A stretch of DNA of 64,000 nucleotides from Triticum aestivum (GCF_018294505.1 NC_057810.1:203874113-203938112); one strand, 5' to 3'. Counted from the stretch's first letter, positions 1 through 11,968 are shown. Made by a program: numbers and translations. The notes: generated by a model from the letters alone, not told the origin.

Positions 1-57
1 CCTCCAGGGCTAACAAAGACACAAAATAGGAAACTACAGAGGTTAAGGAGTCAAGAG

Positions 58-465
58 ATGACAGAACAAGAGGCCGAGAAGCAAAGGGATAAGTTGTTCA
101 ATGACACTCGGCCCATGGTACCTACAAAACAAGTGTGGAGGCCTAAACAAATACAAGATGCAGTGGCTTCTACACCTTTCACAGCAGCACTTGCGCCACC
201 AAAGGAGGACGATGCGGCATCTATTGCATTGTCTGCGACACTTCTTACTTCTCCTTCACTCGGACAGATTTCAGAATCGGTGGGTGCACTTGAAGAAGAG
301 GATGATATGTTGGATTATGAGTCTACACCGGTTCATGAAGGTATGGATATCAATATGGTATATTACTTACCTGCTAAGTTTTGTGCTGTAGATGAGGAAG
401 GGAAAGTGGCTCAGCTGGATTTTGTCCCTAAAATGCAATATTCGAGAAGCCAAAAGACCCAGTAA
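58..465 (+). pseudogene. RLG-A gag-pol linker fragment
   Basis: This 135-residue open frame is acidic and low in hydrophobic content. It lies directly upstream of the protease of the same retroelement, in the position of the region between gag and protease. It has no zinc knuckle. Its frame ends at 465, whereas the protease continues in another frame from about 440, so a frameshift separates them. It is probably part of one original polyprotein. I base the assignment on position; the residues themselves match no domain I can name. Confidence 0.5.
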
Positions 466-1040
466 CGCATCTGAAACCGTTGTATCTCAGAGGTCATATA
501 AATGGATCACCGCTCACTCGGATGCTTGTTGATGGTGGTGCTATGGTGAATCTTATGCCGTATTCGGTCTTCAAAAAATTGGGGCTGCATGATGAAGAGT
601 TGATAAAGACCAACATGGTGCTCAATGGATTTGAAGGCAAATAGAAAACTAAAGCCAAAGGTGTGATGTATGTGGAGCTCACGGTGGGAAGTAAAACTTT
701 GGCTACTACATTCTTTGTTGCCGAGGTGCAAGGTAACTACAATGTGATATTAGGCCGTGATTGGGTTCATGAAAACCAATGTGTGTCATCTACTATGCAC
801 CAGTTTTTAATCCAGTGGGTTGATGATGAAGTGGAAGTCATTCATGCGGATAACTCGGCTTGTGTTGCTTTGGTCGATGCGTTGGTGGATTCGCAGCATC
901 CTAATGCTACTTGCTTGATGGGGCGTGACTTATCAGAGTTTGATTTTCTTAGCGCCACAAGAAGTGGTTTCGTGCCCGTTTCTTTAAAGCCAGTTGGCGA
1001 TAATCGGCTCCAAGGTATGATGTATTTAAATGGATCCTAA
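441..1040 (+). pseudogene. RLG-A retroelement aspartic protease region (broken)
   Basis: Reading from about 441, the translation has a retropepsin-like signature LVDGGAMVNL (about 520-550). The usual D-T/S-G-A reads DGGA, as in many plant Gypsy elements of this type. The second conserved block, VILGRDWVH, lies near 745-775. An in-frame TAG near 642 breaks the frame, and the open part resumes at 663 and runs to 1040. In an intact element this enzyme would cut the polyprotein. The frame changes again before reverse transcriptase (1030 onward), so the region cannot give a continuous product. Confidence 0.7.
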
Positions 1041-2208
1041 CTCAGAGTGGTTACAAAAGCGTCTTATAGAATATCGGTCCAATGAGAACGATGTGTATGA
1101 GTCCATAAAAGAGTTAGATGATATGGATAAATTAGGACAGGGTTTTACATCGGCTGATCCATTAGAAGAGATAGATATAGGATATGGTTCAATTCCTAGG
1201 CCGACATTTGTAAACAAAAATTTAAGAGCTGATCATAAAGCTAAGTTGATCGAGCTATTGAAAGAATATGTTTGTTGCTTTGCATTGGAATATCATGAGA
1301 TGTCGGGTTTAAGCCGAGAGCTTGTGGAGCATCGGTTACCTATAAAGGCTGGTTTTAGACCGTTCAAGCAATCGGCTAGAAAGTTTAATCAAAAAACATA
1401 TGACCGGATCAAGGAAGAGATCGGTCGTTTGCTTAAAGCTAATTTTATTAGACCTTGCAAGTATGGCGAGTGGATTTCTAACATTGTACCAGTAGAGAAG
1501 AAAGTCTTCGGCAAGTTGAGGGTATGCATTGATTTCAGAGATTTGAATAGAGCTACACCTAAAGATGAGTATCCCATGCCAATAGCCGATATGCTTGTTA
1601 ATGATGCTTCTGGACATAAGGTCATTAGCTTTCTTGATGGTAACGCGGGGTATAACCAGATTTTTATGGCCGAAGAGGACATGTCCAAAACGGCTTTTCG
1701 ATGTCCTGGTTCCGTTGGTTTCTTTGAGTGGACAGTGATGACCTTTGGATCAAAAAATATCGGTGCCACGTATCAAAGGGCTATGAATTTAACTTTTCAT
1801 GATTTACTTGGTGTTATACTTGAGGTTTATATTGATGATATTGTTGTCAAATCGGATGCTTTCGAATCTCATCTAGCCGATTTGCGTTTAGCTTTTGAGA
1901 GAATGAAAAAGTATGGACTAAAGATGAATCCTTTGAAGTGTGCATTCGGTGTGTCAGCCGGTAAGTTTTTGGGTTTCATTATTCATGAAGATGGCATAGA
2001 AATTGATCTCAAAAAGATAGAGGCCATACAGAAAGTAGAGGCTCCAGCATGCAAGAGAGATGTGCAAAAGTTCCTTGGCAAGGTCAATTATTTCAGAAGG
2101 TTCATAGCTAATCTGTCAGGGAAAGTTGATGCATTTACTCCTATCCTTCGGTTAAAGAATGATGTTGATTTCACTTGGGGGCAATACAGCAAGAGGCATT
2201 TAATATGA
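1030..2208 (+). pseudogene. RLG-A reverse transcriptase domain, without RNase H or integrase
   Basis: This 392-residue open frame carries a Ty3/Gypsy reverse transcriptase. Visible blocks include the substrate-binding region (LRVCIDFRDLNRATPKDEYP), the middle block with FLDGNAGYNQI, and the catalytic YIDDIVVKSD motif at about 1828-1857 with both aspartates present. Near the C terminus are FLGFIIHEDGIEID and VNYFRRFI. The frame stops just where the RNase H connection should begin, and the following DNA does not continue the polyprotein, which indicates a deletion. The domain itself looks intact, but it is cut off from the protease by a frameshift and from integrase by the deletion. Confidence 0.88.
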
Positions 2209-2215
2209 TCAAGAA

Positions 2216-2766
2216 CTATTTGTGCACTCCTCCGGTGATGAAAGCCAAGAAAACTACATGACCAAATCCGACTAGAAGTTAAAGATGATCTCGTAAAGTA
2301 TTGAACATGACCTTATTTGGAAAAATGATCAACAGGAGAGTTGTTCATCTTGTTGAGGCGCACAAAATTGATATTTTGGTCTTCTCAATCAGAGGTCATA
2401 TGCAAATTCCATGGCATGTACAAGAAGTAAGACAGAAGTTTGGGCCAGATTCGGGCTGAATCCGAGTTGGAGTGGAACTAGAGTTGTGGGACATGAATTG
2501 ATGTAATTTTCTTGTAAGGAAAGCCTAGATGAATCCTTTACTTGTACGGGAAGTGCAGCCGCCTCTTATATATGTTAGAGGTGACGGCCGATTGAAACAA
2601 TACACAATTGAACAAATCAATATACTACTTTTTCATCCATGTTTTATCTCTCCACCGTTTTTCTCTCGTTCTTCGCAGTTTCTCGAGTTTGACAGCTATC
2701 AATCCAAGGCTCTACAGGCGAGCGAATCGACCTAGGGAAGCCCATTGCCGCCGCACTCCCTGACGG
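2216..2766 (+). repeat. RLG-A 3' region, probable LTR part 1
   Basis: The stretch is non-coding. It contains a TATATATG box near 2570, a short transcribed-leader-like AT-rich stretch, and then GC-rich sequence up to the insertion site of the Tat element. Its continuation is at 11974-12117. I could not fix the LTR start because the matching 5' LTR is outside the window. Confidence 0.5.
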
Positions 2767-2771
2767 GGTCC
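2767..2771. repeat. Target-site duplication GGTCC, left
   Basis: The five bases GGTCC immediately left of the Tat LTR are repeated directly after the right LTR at 11969-11973. They mark one clean integration event. Confidence 0.9.
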
Positions 2772-3253
2772 TGTCGGTGTCAAAACCGGCGGACCTCGGG
2801 TAGGGTGTCCCGATCTGTGCGTCAAGGCTGATGGTAACAAGAAGTAAGGGACACAGATGTTTACCCAGGTTCGAGCCCTCTCGATGGAGGTAAAACCCTA
2901 CTTCTTGCTTGATTAATATTGATGATATGGGTAGTACAAGAGTAGATCTACCACGATATCGTAGAGGCTAAACCCTAGGAGCTAGCCTATGATGGTATGA
3001 TTGTAATTGTGATCAGCCCTCTAAGGACCAACCTCTCTGGTTTATATAGACACCGGAGAGGGCTAGGGTTTACATGGAGTCGGTTGCAAGGAAGGAAATA
3101 TAATATCCGGATCGCCAAGCTTGCCTTCCACACCAAGGAAAGTCCCATCCGGACACGGGCCGAATTCTTGAGTCTTGTATCTTCACGCTTCAATAGTTCG
3201 GATGTTGTACACAGTCCGGCTGTCCAGATACCCCCTAATCCAGGACTCCCTCA
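2772..3253 (-). repeat. 3' LTR of the Tat element
   Basis: The plus strand reads TGTCGGTGTC at the left end and ends CCCTCA. On the coding strand it starts TGAGGGAG and ends GACA. A minus-strand TATA region (plus GTTTATATAGACACC near 3039) is the likely core promoter. It matches 11487-11968 over its whole length with scattered substitutions. Confidence 0.93.
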
Positions 3254-3270
3254 GTAGCCCCTGAACCAGG
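3254..3270 (-). promoter_or_regulatory. Polypurine tract of the Tat element
   Basis: On the minus strand this reads CCTGGTTCAGGGGCTAC directly before the LTR start. That is the position expected for the plus-strand DNA primer. Confidence 0.65.
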
Positions 3271-3693
3271 CTTCAATGACGATGAGTCCAGTGCGCAGTA
3301 TTGTCTTCGGCATTGCAAGGCGGGTTCCTCCTTCGAATACTCCAAAGTAATTATCGAACACTCAAATCGTGTCCGGATCTGAAAAATGATCTTCGCATAC
3401 CATCGTAGAGAGAACGATATTTCACAAATGCAATCTACTGACAACTTTTTCTGATGACGTGACACGTTACTATGATCGGATCCATTATTCAAACCGTTTC
3501 CCACAACCAGCCACAACGCATATTATGAGGTGGTTTCTGTGACACGTCTTGTCAAAGCAGAGATCGTGTCCCCTTATTACGGGATTCTCATCAATACGGG
3601 TATGGTTAATCTCACCACGCCATTAATCGTGGCGCTTGGGAAACAAGCGATTCCCAACGGGCAAGTGGGGTGGCGCACCGCTTCCGGTGCCCC

Positions 3694-3700
3694 TATAAAG
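3694..3700 (+). promoter_or_regulatory. TATA box of the Tat antisense gene
   Basis: TATAAAG lies about 110 bases before the ATG at 3805, in a GC-rich promoter-like stretch. It suggests the plus-strand gene has its own promoter, separate from the LTR. Confidence 0.6.
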
Positions 3701-3804
3701 GGATAAGATTCCCCCATTTTCACCCACGCCTTCTTCCTCCTTTGCCCACTCTTGCCCCCTCGAGCTCCAGCGCCCAAGCCCAAGTCTTCCCCGCACAGCT
3801 AAAC

Positions 3805-6800
3805 ATGTCCAGAGCAGGAGGCAAGTGGGTGGCTTCCACCGTCAAGGAGAAGCACATCGCAAATCTTCGGACGGCCGGATACTTGGCCGCGGACATAGCG
3901 CACCGTCTACCAGACGCCGGGCAGGTCATTCCGACCCCAGGACCCCACGAGAGGGTCGTATTCGTCACCCACTTCATCCATGGACTGGGATTTCCACTCC
4001 ATCCCTTCGTTCGCGGGCTCATGTTCTACTATGGGCTAGATTTCCACGATCTAGCCCCGAATTTCGTCCTCAACATCTCAGCGTTCATCGTCGTGTGCGA
4101 GGCCTTCCTCCGCATCCGGCCTCACCTTGGCCTATGGCTGCAAACTTTCTGCGTGAAGCCGAAGGTGGTAAGCGGCCAATAGGCAGAGTGCGGAGGGGCC
4201 ATGGTGGGCAGAATGCCCAACGTCACATGGCTCGACGGCTCCTTTGCGGAGACCGTAAAAGGATGGCAATTGGGGTGGTTCTACATCACGGAGCCGCGTG
4301 GCGCTGACTCGGCAGCGGCCCCCGAGTTCTGATCCGGAGCCCCCATGCGGCTCACCTCCTGGGAGAAGAAGGGCCTGTCCTGGGGCGATTCCACAGAGCT
4401 GGCCGGACTCCAAACATGCGTCAAAAGCATAAAGGACAAGAACATCAAGCTTGTCAACGTGATCCAGGTCATGCTCGTTCACCGGATCCTGCCCTGCCAG
4501 AGGCGGGCAGTCAATCTGTGGGAGTTCATCCCAACCGAGCACCAGACGCTCCAGAGGCTCTACGACATGATGCACAAAGGCGCATGGAAGGTGTTGTTCA
4601 AGGCCTCCGAAGTGCCTCCTCCCACATCCGAGGACCGCGGGCTTCATGCCGCGTGGGCTCCCAGGCCGGTGAGTTCTCAGACTGACACCCGGCCCAGTTC
4701 TCCCCAATATATTCATGGGAGTGCCTTAAGTAGTTGTGCATATTTGCTTCAGGATTACGTGGAGACAGCGGAGCAGGTTTACTGCCCGGCTCCGCTGCCA
4801 GAAGGCCCAGCAGATGCTCTCCTAACGGAGATGCTGGTCCTGGCGCCGTACAAGGTGCCGGAGAAGAAGGCCGAGAAGAAGGCCCCGGGGATCCGAAAGG
4901 ATCTCCGGCATAAGGTTGTGCCGGAAGCCTCATCCGAGGACGACGAGGCGGACTCCTCCCACGAAGGGGAGGAGGAACAAGAAGAAGACGCCCCATCCGG
5001 AAAGGATGAGGGGTCCGGGGAGGCGGACCAGGGGGCCGGAAAAGGCCCCCGGCGCAAGGTCGTCATACCCCTGTCTTCGGATGAGGACGAGACAGATTCC
5101 TCCCGCGGAGGCGGGGGGAATCAAGAAGAAATTCCACCTCCCTGCACTGGGGAGGGGAAGAAAAGAAAATATTCCCCTGAGGAGGAGGCTGGGCGTCCAA
5201 GAAGGGGAAGGTGCCCCTTCCGGACTATTCCGCCACGGCCGCTCATAGTGAGGAGGGGTGGCTGCCCAGGGGGAAGCCCCTAGTGCGATCGTAAGTGTCT
5301 GCATTCTATCATGATTCCACTTCATAGTTTTTGCATTTTATAATGCCGAATATATGTGCAGTCTGGCCAGGGATCTCCCCAAAGTGCCTTCCTCTGGTTC
5401 CCTGAGTGATTCGGAGATCAATTTGCTTCCGACAGCCACTACTCCCCAACACGTGGATGACATGGAGGTGTTGTCCCGAAGGCTCCCAGAACGGGGGGAG
5501 GTGACTCTGGAGACGCCCCGAGGCGGGGTCCGAGACGTTGGACACGCGGGGTTCAACATCCCCGCGGATCGTGTCGATGAGAGCCATGGCCAGCCAAGCT
5601 CTCAGCCGAACACAATTCCGGAACCTTGATGGTTCCGGATTCATGCGGGCGACCCCTCGCTAGGGAGGGCGAGCCGTCTGTGTCGCGGACTTCCATTGCG
5701 CATGAGGCGCCAGACAGTCTGCTGGAAGCGCTTTGCGGCGCTTCCCTGGATGAGGGGCATCGTACTCTTATGAGTACGGTGATTCAGAAGGTTTCGTCCG
5801 CCAAGAGCGGACTAACCGAAGCTTGCACCAGCCTCCTAACAGGCTTCGAGGTAAGTAATAAATATGTGCAAAATTACCACCTGATAGGTAGTAGCCCCTG
5901 ATACTCTGTTTGGCGTTCGGAAATAAAAGCTGAGCAGAGAGTCAATCATAATTCGCTGGAGTCTAATCATAAGTATTATTGTGAATAAGCAGTTTGTGCT
6001 GCTTGCTGCTGCTGCCCGTACTACCGAGGTTGCCGATCTGAATCGGGACCTGGAGCAGGCGCAGGGAGAGCTCGACCTCACGAAGAGGCAGCTCAAAGAG
6101 AACAAGGGTAAGTAATTCCCGCTCTTATGCATTTAAGGATAGGCAAAATTGGTGGGTCTAACACCTAAGTGTCGTGACCGTGTAATAGGGGACACCGCCG
6201 AAGTGGCGTCCCTGAAGAAGGCGATGTCCGAGGCCGAAGACAGGGCGGCTTCAGAGTGTAAGGAGCACGAAAAGCAAAGTGCTAGGGTGGGTGAGGTACA
6301 GCAAGAGCTCCAGGACCTCGGCAAGAAATGCGAGTCCGTGGAGCATGATCTGAAGGCGAAAGAGGTCGAGCTTGCGAAGGCCCTTATGAGTTTAAAAGAA
6401 ACCAAGGCCGAAGCCGAGAAAGCACAGCAGGAGATCCAGGAGGCCAAGAAGATAGCAGCGGGTAAGAGTTCTTTATGCAAAGCAAACATGTGGAGGAGGC
6501 GTTTCTTTTACTTACTCGAATTCGGAGCTCTCCATGGGCATTTGCAGATCTGCCACGTAGCATATCAGATGCTGTGGAGTTCTACCGTGCCCAGGAGGGG
6601 AACTCAACAAAGAAGTTGTTCTGGTCCAAGTATGCTGGGGCCGAAGACCCGATGCCTCTGAGTGACCAACTTAAGCAGTTGGTCGAACTCCACAGGGGGG
6701 ACGAACTGGCTATGAAAGGTTTCATAGTGATGTGGCCTGGTGAGCTCATGCCCAGTAGCTACTTCGGCCTGATCAAGCGGATGGTGGATGCCTGCCCGCG

Positions 6801-7017
6801 GCTTGAGGTGATCAAGCGATCCGTGTGCATCGAGGGTGCCTGCCGGGCCCTTTCCCGCGTCAAAGTGCATTGGGGCAAGATGGATGCGGAGAAACTGGTC
6901 AAGGATGGGCCGCCGGAGGGCAAGGCGCATCGCCATCCCGATCTGTACTATGATGGCGTTATGAAGGGTGCTCGTCTCATGGCTGACAAATGTACCAAGG
7001 ACACCATATTTGAATGA
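3805..7017 (+). pseudogene. Antisense gene of the Tat element (putative gypsy-type transposon protein), multi-exon, broken
   Basis: The N-terminal part (3805-4668) resembles the plant 'putative gypsy type transposon' domain (the family called Transposase_28, PF04195, from memory). It has a conserved block around VTHFIHGLGFPLHPFVRGLM and later GWFYITEP and LTSWEKKGLSWGD. A splice donor GTGAG at 4669 and an acceptor CAG ending at 4752 define an 84-base intron. Further donor-like sites lie at 5291, about 5850, about 6109 and about 6461. An acidic, charged linker (4860-5280) and a Glu/Lys/Ala-rich coiled-coil stretch (6190-6460) precede the C-terminal part (6475-7017). In-frame stops TAG at 4180-4182 and TGA at 4330-4332, plus later frame changes, make this copy non-functional. 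The function of the family is not established. Confidence 0.75.
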
Positions 7018-8361
7018 ATTCACTTCTGTCGTGTTTGTATTTCAAGGACGAAGTTACTTGTGCTATGTAGCGCTTTTGTTATTTAAAATATTACCTTCTG
7101 TGCGGCTGTTTATAAAATCCTGAAAGTAGGTCAGTCGTCGGCTTCCGCCCCCACGTGACTAGCGCTGGGGTGTTCGTGGAAAACCAGGACACTCTTTATC
7201 CAATTGTTTCGTCCCTTAAGGAGGTGTCTGGCGCAGCGAACGAGGCAATCGGACTATGCGGCTTTATAACTTTCACTTAGCCATAGAAGTCTACAATTTT
7301 AAATTTCGGTGAAGCCCCTAGAATCCGGAAGGCCGAATTGGGGCGCTATATACGCCTAGATCGGACAAAGCCGATTTATCGTGTAAAGCGGAAAATCTTT
7401 AAGGATTTTAGTACCTCTCGAACAGCGACCAGCTCTCGCCACATCATGCCGGTCAGTTTTCGGCTTTCTCTACTAAGGTGCTCGTCCGGAAGAACTGGGA
7501 CACAATCGCAGTAGTTCTCCCTGTGCTACCTTAGCCGATATAACGGAACGTAAGGCACCAAAACAAGGGAGTTGGGCTATCCCAACTATAGACCCAAGAC
7601 ATGATTCGGAGTTGATGCATATAGTGCTATAAGTTCGGGGTGCCGCACTATTGAAAGTGGTCGGACTTTTATTTGCCATATTACAGGGCGCCATGAGAAG
7701 CCCCTGGCAAACTGACCGTACCAAGGTGTACGGATGCAAAACCTAATAAACATTTATAGGAGAAAGAATGCTCCAATAAGAATAATAAGCTGACATTCTG
7801 TATAATCTCCCATTGACGAAAAATACGTTTAAGCGTATGTTTACAATGGATGCATTAAGCGGAGATAAATAGGACTATTTGACATGTCCTATCCAGGGGC
7901 AGGCTGTGTACAGGTAGATAAAGCAGGTATAATGATCGCAAATAGAGTCCACCTGGGTTTTCTTCTGTTCTGTACGTCTGTTGCCTCCTTGGATGTCTCT
8001 CCCCTATGAGTCCAACAATTTGGCTCTTTTGAGGATGCTGCACTAACGCGATGTCCTGAAAGGTAAGAGGGAAAGAGTATGAAGGTTTTTAGCGGTTACG
8101 CGCATTATCGACTGAGTCGTTGATGCGCCTCCGCCTATGCCCAAGGTATCTTGAGAGCGTAATTGTGTACGCGTGGCACGAATGCTGCTTTGGAGGGGCT
8201 TGAGCGGAGGCCGGACCGCTAATCACGATCTTGACATTCCTGAAGATCATGTTGCGGGGTGCTCCGGACTCGTTTGACAGTGCTCGAAGTTGTCGCCGGA
8301 TTGGTTTGTCGGAGGAGGCCGCATTGTACTTCTGCCGCGAGGGCTGCGTATGCTCTTTTGT
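7018..8361. other. Tat element non-coding spacer, residue of deleted pol
   Basis: I see no supported gene here. Only short out-of-frame ORFs occur on either strand, and none matches reverse transcriptase or integrase. The stretch sits between the end of the antisense gene and the protease, where pol should be, so it is best read as 3' untranslated and spacer sequence left after pol was lost. Confidence 0.6.
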
Positions 8362-8997
8362 TCAAAGGGAGCGGTCCATATTTCCGTTGACAGTGATGAC
8401 CCCGCGCGGTCCCGGCATCTTGAGCTTGAGATATGCATAGTGTGGCACCGCATTGAATCTAGCGAATGCGGTTCGTCCGAGCAGTGCGTGGTAGCCACTG
8501 CGGAAAGGGACGATGTCGAAGATTAGCTCTTCGCTCCTGAAGTTGTCTGGGGATCCGAAGACCACTTCCAATGTTATAGAGCCCATGCAGCGGGTCTCTA
8601 CTCCAGGAATAACACCTTTAAAGGTAGTTTTGGTGGGCTTGATCCTTGAAGGATCAATGCCCATCTTGTGCACTGTGTCCTGATAAAGCAGGTTCAGGCT
8701 GCTGCCGCCGTCCATAAGGACACACGTGAGGTGGAATCCATTGATGATTGGGTCTAAGACCAATGCGGCTGAGCCGCCGTGACGGATGCTAGTAGGGTGA
8801 TCCCTACGGTCAAAGGTGATCAGACAAGCTGACCATGGATTGAACTTGGGGGCGACTGTTCCATCGCATAGACGTCCTGTAGTGCCCTCTTCCGTTCCCG
8901 CTTGGGGATGTGGGTGGCGTAGATCATGTTGACCGTTTTCACCTGGGGGGGAATTTCTTTTGTCCCCCCGTATTCGGACGCCAGGGCTCATCGTCAT
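8362..8997 (-). pseudogene. Tat element aspartic protease region
   Basis: This 211-residue minus-strand frame shows the retropepsin-like motif VLMDGGSSLNLLY, again with DGG in place of DTG, and a second block ending HALLGRTAFARF. It follows the gag zinc-finger-like segment on the same strand. The frame ends near the end of the protease domain, and no reverse transcriptase follows. In an intact element it would mature the gag-pol polyprotein. Confidence 0.8.
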
Positions 8998-8999
8998 CG

Positions 9000-9337
9000 T
9001 TGTTGTGCAGCCCCTTGTCCTTGTTTTCGGCGTTTATCTTGCCGGCCTGTTTGAACACCCAGCAGTCTCTATTGGTGTGGTTGGCCGGTTTGTCGTGTAT
9101 GCCATGAATTTGGCATGAGCGCTCTAGTATGCGGTCCAGACTGGACGGTCCCTGATTATTTCTTTTGAACGGCTTTTTCTGCTGTCCGGACTTAGGTCCA
9201 CTGAATCCGGCGTTGACTGACGTGTCTTCAGTGCTGTCGCTGTTGTTCCGTCTCTTATGTCTGTTGCATCATGGCTTGCTGTTAGCATCGCGGCCGTTCG
9301 AAGTGCCGGAATGTGGCGTGGTGCCGCTGCGAGCCAA
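9000..9337 (-). pseudogene. Tat gag zinc-binding segment, frameshifted
   Basis: The minus-strand translation of about 9000-9120 includes CQIHGIHDKPANHTNRDC. This is a Cys/His cluster (C-x2-H, then H-x4-C) in the place of the usual CCHC knuckle. The open frame changes between this and the upstream gag, so at least one frameshift separates them. The role in an active element would be RNA binding during packaging. Confidence 0.55.
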
Positions 9338-10375
9338 CTAGCTATCCTCACCCGCACAAAAATGGGTCATTAGGGTCGTGAGAGCTGCCGTAGACTTGGC
9401 TTTCTCCTGGCTGGGGTGTAGAGCAAGCCATTCGTCACGGATATTATGCTTAAAAGCTGCCAGGGCTTCGGTGTCCGGACAGTCGACTATTTGGTTCTTT
9501 TTAGTGAGGAACCGAGTCCAGAATTTCCGGGCTGACTCTCCGGGCTGTTGAGTAATGTGGCTCAGGTCATCAGCATCCGGTGGTCGCACATATGTGCCCT
9601 GGAAGTTGTCAAGGAATGCATCTTCCAGGTTTTCCCAACTGCCAATAGAATTTGCTGGCAGGCTATTTAACCAGTGTCGGGCTGGTCCTTTGAGCTTAAG
9701 GGGGAGATACTTGATGTTGTGTAGATCATCTCCGCGGGCCATGTGAATGTGGAGAAGGAAAACTTCGATCCATACTGCGGGGTCTGTTGTGCCATCGTAT
9801 GATTCAATGTTTACGGGTTTGAATCCTTCTGGGAATTCCTGATCCATCACTTCATCAGTGAAGCAGAGGGGGGGTGCGCCGCCTCTGTGCCGGGCTATGT
9901 GGCTACGCAGGTCGGATTGTTCTGGGTTGCTATGTTCAGCCCGGCCGGACTTGTTGATGATGTATCCGGCGTGACGGTCATCATCGCGCGCTGGGGCGCG
10001 CCCCCTTGATCTGTAGATCGATCTTGGCTGTCCTGCTTTGTTTTCCAGAATATCTTGCAGGTCGTGCCTGTTACCCTGAGCCGTATTGTATCCGTGTGGG
10101 GGTGCGGGATGGTATCCGGGCTGGTATCCCGTTTTATCCCGGCCACGGGGTGGTCGGTCAGCCGTTTGATGTTCGAGTCCATATTCCTCGGCTGCCAGGA
10201 CTTCAGTCCATCTATCTGTGAGCAGGTCTTGATCAGCTTGGAGTTGCTGCTGCTTCTTCTTCAGGCTCCTCGCGGTGGCTATAAGACTACGCTTGAAGCG
10301 CTCCTGTTCCATGGGATCCTCAGGCACGCCGAATTCGTCGTCGCCGAGGCTGATCTCGTCTTTGGAGGGGGGCAT
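9338..10375 (-). pseudogene. Tat gag, capsid-like part
   Basis: This 345-residue minus-strand frame contains the retrotransposon gag domain. It has the block NIESYDGTTDPAVWIEVF, then LPLKLKGPARHWLNSLP, and AFLDNFQGTYVRPP with ARKFWTRFLTKKN. These match the consensus order of plant Gypsy gag proteins. The N-terminal portion is encoded by an overlapping frame (10279-11460), so a frameshift lies near 10640, next to a short TA repeat in the DNA. The product would have formed the virus-like particle. Confidence 0.8.
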
Positions 10376-11460
10376 CTAGTTGTCCTCCTCCGGGTATGCG
10401 TCTGTCTCCTGTTCTTCTGGGCTGACCTGCTCATCTTCCTATTTGGCCTGCTTGAAGGCGGGCTGGTCAGGGTCATATTCTTCTTCGGCGTCGTCCGGAT
10501 TATTTTCGTCTCCGGGGCCGGTGTTGCTATGGCGGGGCTTGGAGCGGCGCCGACGACGCCCATTCTTTGATTTTCTTCCCGAGGGGTTGTCCTCCGTTGC
10601 CTCATCGCCGTTAGTTTCCTTCGGAGTGTCCACCATATATATATATCATATGAGGAGGTGGCCATCCACTGCCCGGTGAGCGATGGCTCCTGTAATTCTC
10701 CTACATCGTCGTCCATACTGTCGATGTCTTCAGAGTCGAAGTCAAGCACGTCAGTTAGATCATCGATCATGGCAATGAAGTGGGTGGTGGGCCGGCAACG
10801 AATTTCTTCGTTGTCTGCTTCCCACTCGAGCCGGACATAGTTTGGCCCGGAGTCTCCTGACAAGGAGAGAGACTTCAACAAGTCCAGCATGTCTCCAAAG
10901 GGCGAGTGTTGAAAGACATCCGCCGCGGTGAACTCCATCACCGGAGCCCAACCAGGATCGGCAGGCTCGGAGGCGCGTGGACTGGAACCTACATCCGGAT
11001 ATGAATCCGGGGGTCCGGAGTCACAGGCTCCCTCAGAGGTGAGACTTGTGTTCGGCTCCATCGCTAATGAGGGGACGGCCCGCGGGGCGGGGTCCAGCCC
11101 TCCGTCCTTATGCGAAGCAACCTGCCCCGGATTTAGATCTGAGGCTTCTGCCGGGGTGATATCCTGAGCAACATCTGACAGCAGGTCTAAGACGTGCTCA
11201 TCGTGACTGTTCGGCGCTTCTGGCACTGGCCCGAATCCGTCAAAGATCAAGTATCCACGGATATCCTCCATGTAGTTCAGGTTTCCGAACCTGATTTGAT
11301 GGCCGGGGGCATAGCTATCGATCTGCTCCAAGTGGCCAAGCGAATTGGCCCGCAGCGCGAAGCCGCCGAACATGAAGATCTGTCCGGGGAGGAAAGTCTC
11401 ACCCTGGATAGCGTCGTTGATGGCGATTGAAGGAGCCATCGAGCCTGACAGCGATGACAC
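10279..11460 (-). pseudogene. Tat gag, N-terminal part
   Basis: This 393-residue minus-strand frame begins shortly after the primer site of the right LTR, the expected position for the start of gag. It starts MSSLSGSMAPSIAI. The middle is rich in acidic residues, Ser and Pro. From about 10640 leftward it reads an alternate frame (basic, low-complexity), while the true gag continues in the 9338-10375 frame. I infer a single frame break at the TATATATATA tract (about 10637-10648), probably a length change in that microsatellite. Confidence 0.7.
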
Positions 11461-11465
11461 AGAGG

Positions 11466-11486
11466 AACTCTCAATGAAAGAACCAA
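11466..11486 (-). promoter_or_regulatory. Primer-binding site of the Tat element
   Basis: On the minus strand this reads TTGGTTCTTTCATTGAGAG directly after the LTR end. This is the primer position; I cannot name the tRNA with certainty. Confidence 0.55.
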
Positions 11487-11968
11487 TGTCGGTGTCAAAA
11501 CCGGTGGATCTCGGGTAGGGGGTCCCGATCTGTGCGTCAAGGCTGATGGTAACAAGAAGTAAGGGACACAGATGTTTACCCAGGTTCGGGCCCTCTCTAT
11601 GGAGGTAAAACCCTACTTCCTGCTTGATTAATATTGATGATATGGGTAGTACAAGAGTAGATCTACCACGAGATCGTAGAGGCTAAACCCTAGGAGCTAG
11701 CCTATGATGGTATGGTTGTAATTGTGATCGGCCCTCTAAGGACCAACCTCTCCGGTTTATATAGACACCGGAGAGGGCTATGGTTTACATGGAGTCGGTT
11801 ACAAGGAAGGAAATATAATATCCGGATCGCCAAGCTTGTCTTCCACGCCAAGGAAAGTCCCATCCGGACACGGGCCGAAGTCTTGAGTCTTGTATCTTCA
11901 TGCTTCAATAGTCCGGACGTTGTACACAGTTCGGCTGTCCGGATACCCCCTAATCCAGGACTCCCTCG
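11487..11968 (-). repeat. 5' LTR of the Tat element
   Basis: It starts TGTCGGTGTC on the plus strand and aligns with 2772-3253. The last base at 11968 is G where the other copy has A. The TSD GGTCC follows at once, so the border is secure despite the change. Confidence 0.92.

Larger units (their letters stand above)
2772..11968 (-). mobile_element. Tat-lineage Ty3/Gypsy element, internally deleted, minus orientation
   Basis: Two LTRs of about 482 bp (2772-3253 and 11487-11968) enclose gag and protease on the minus strand and an extra spliced gene on the plus strand. The minus-strand LTR begins TGAGGGAGTCCTGG, a form abundant in wheat. The primer site lies beside the right LTR and the polypurine tract beside the left one, so transcription runs right to left. 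Reverse transcriptase, RNase H and integrase are missing, so the element is non-autonomous. Antisense extra ORFs are known from Tat-lineage elements such as Grande and RIRE2. The flanking 5-bp TSD is perfect. Confidence 0.9.

Noticed and set aside
1336..1769. Minus-strand ORFs under the RLG-A reverse transcriptase
   Set aside because: They are shadow frames of the plus-strand RT, which has the conserved motifs.
8247..8526. ORFs on both strands next to the Tat protease
   Set aside because: They overlap the protease in other frames and show no domain.
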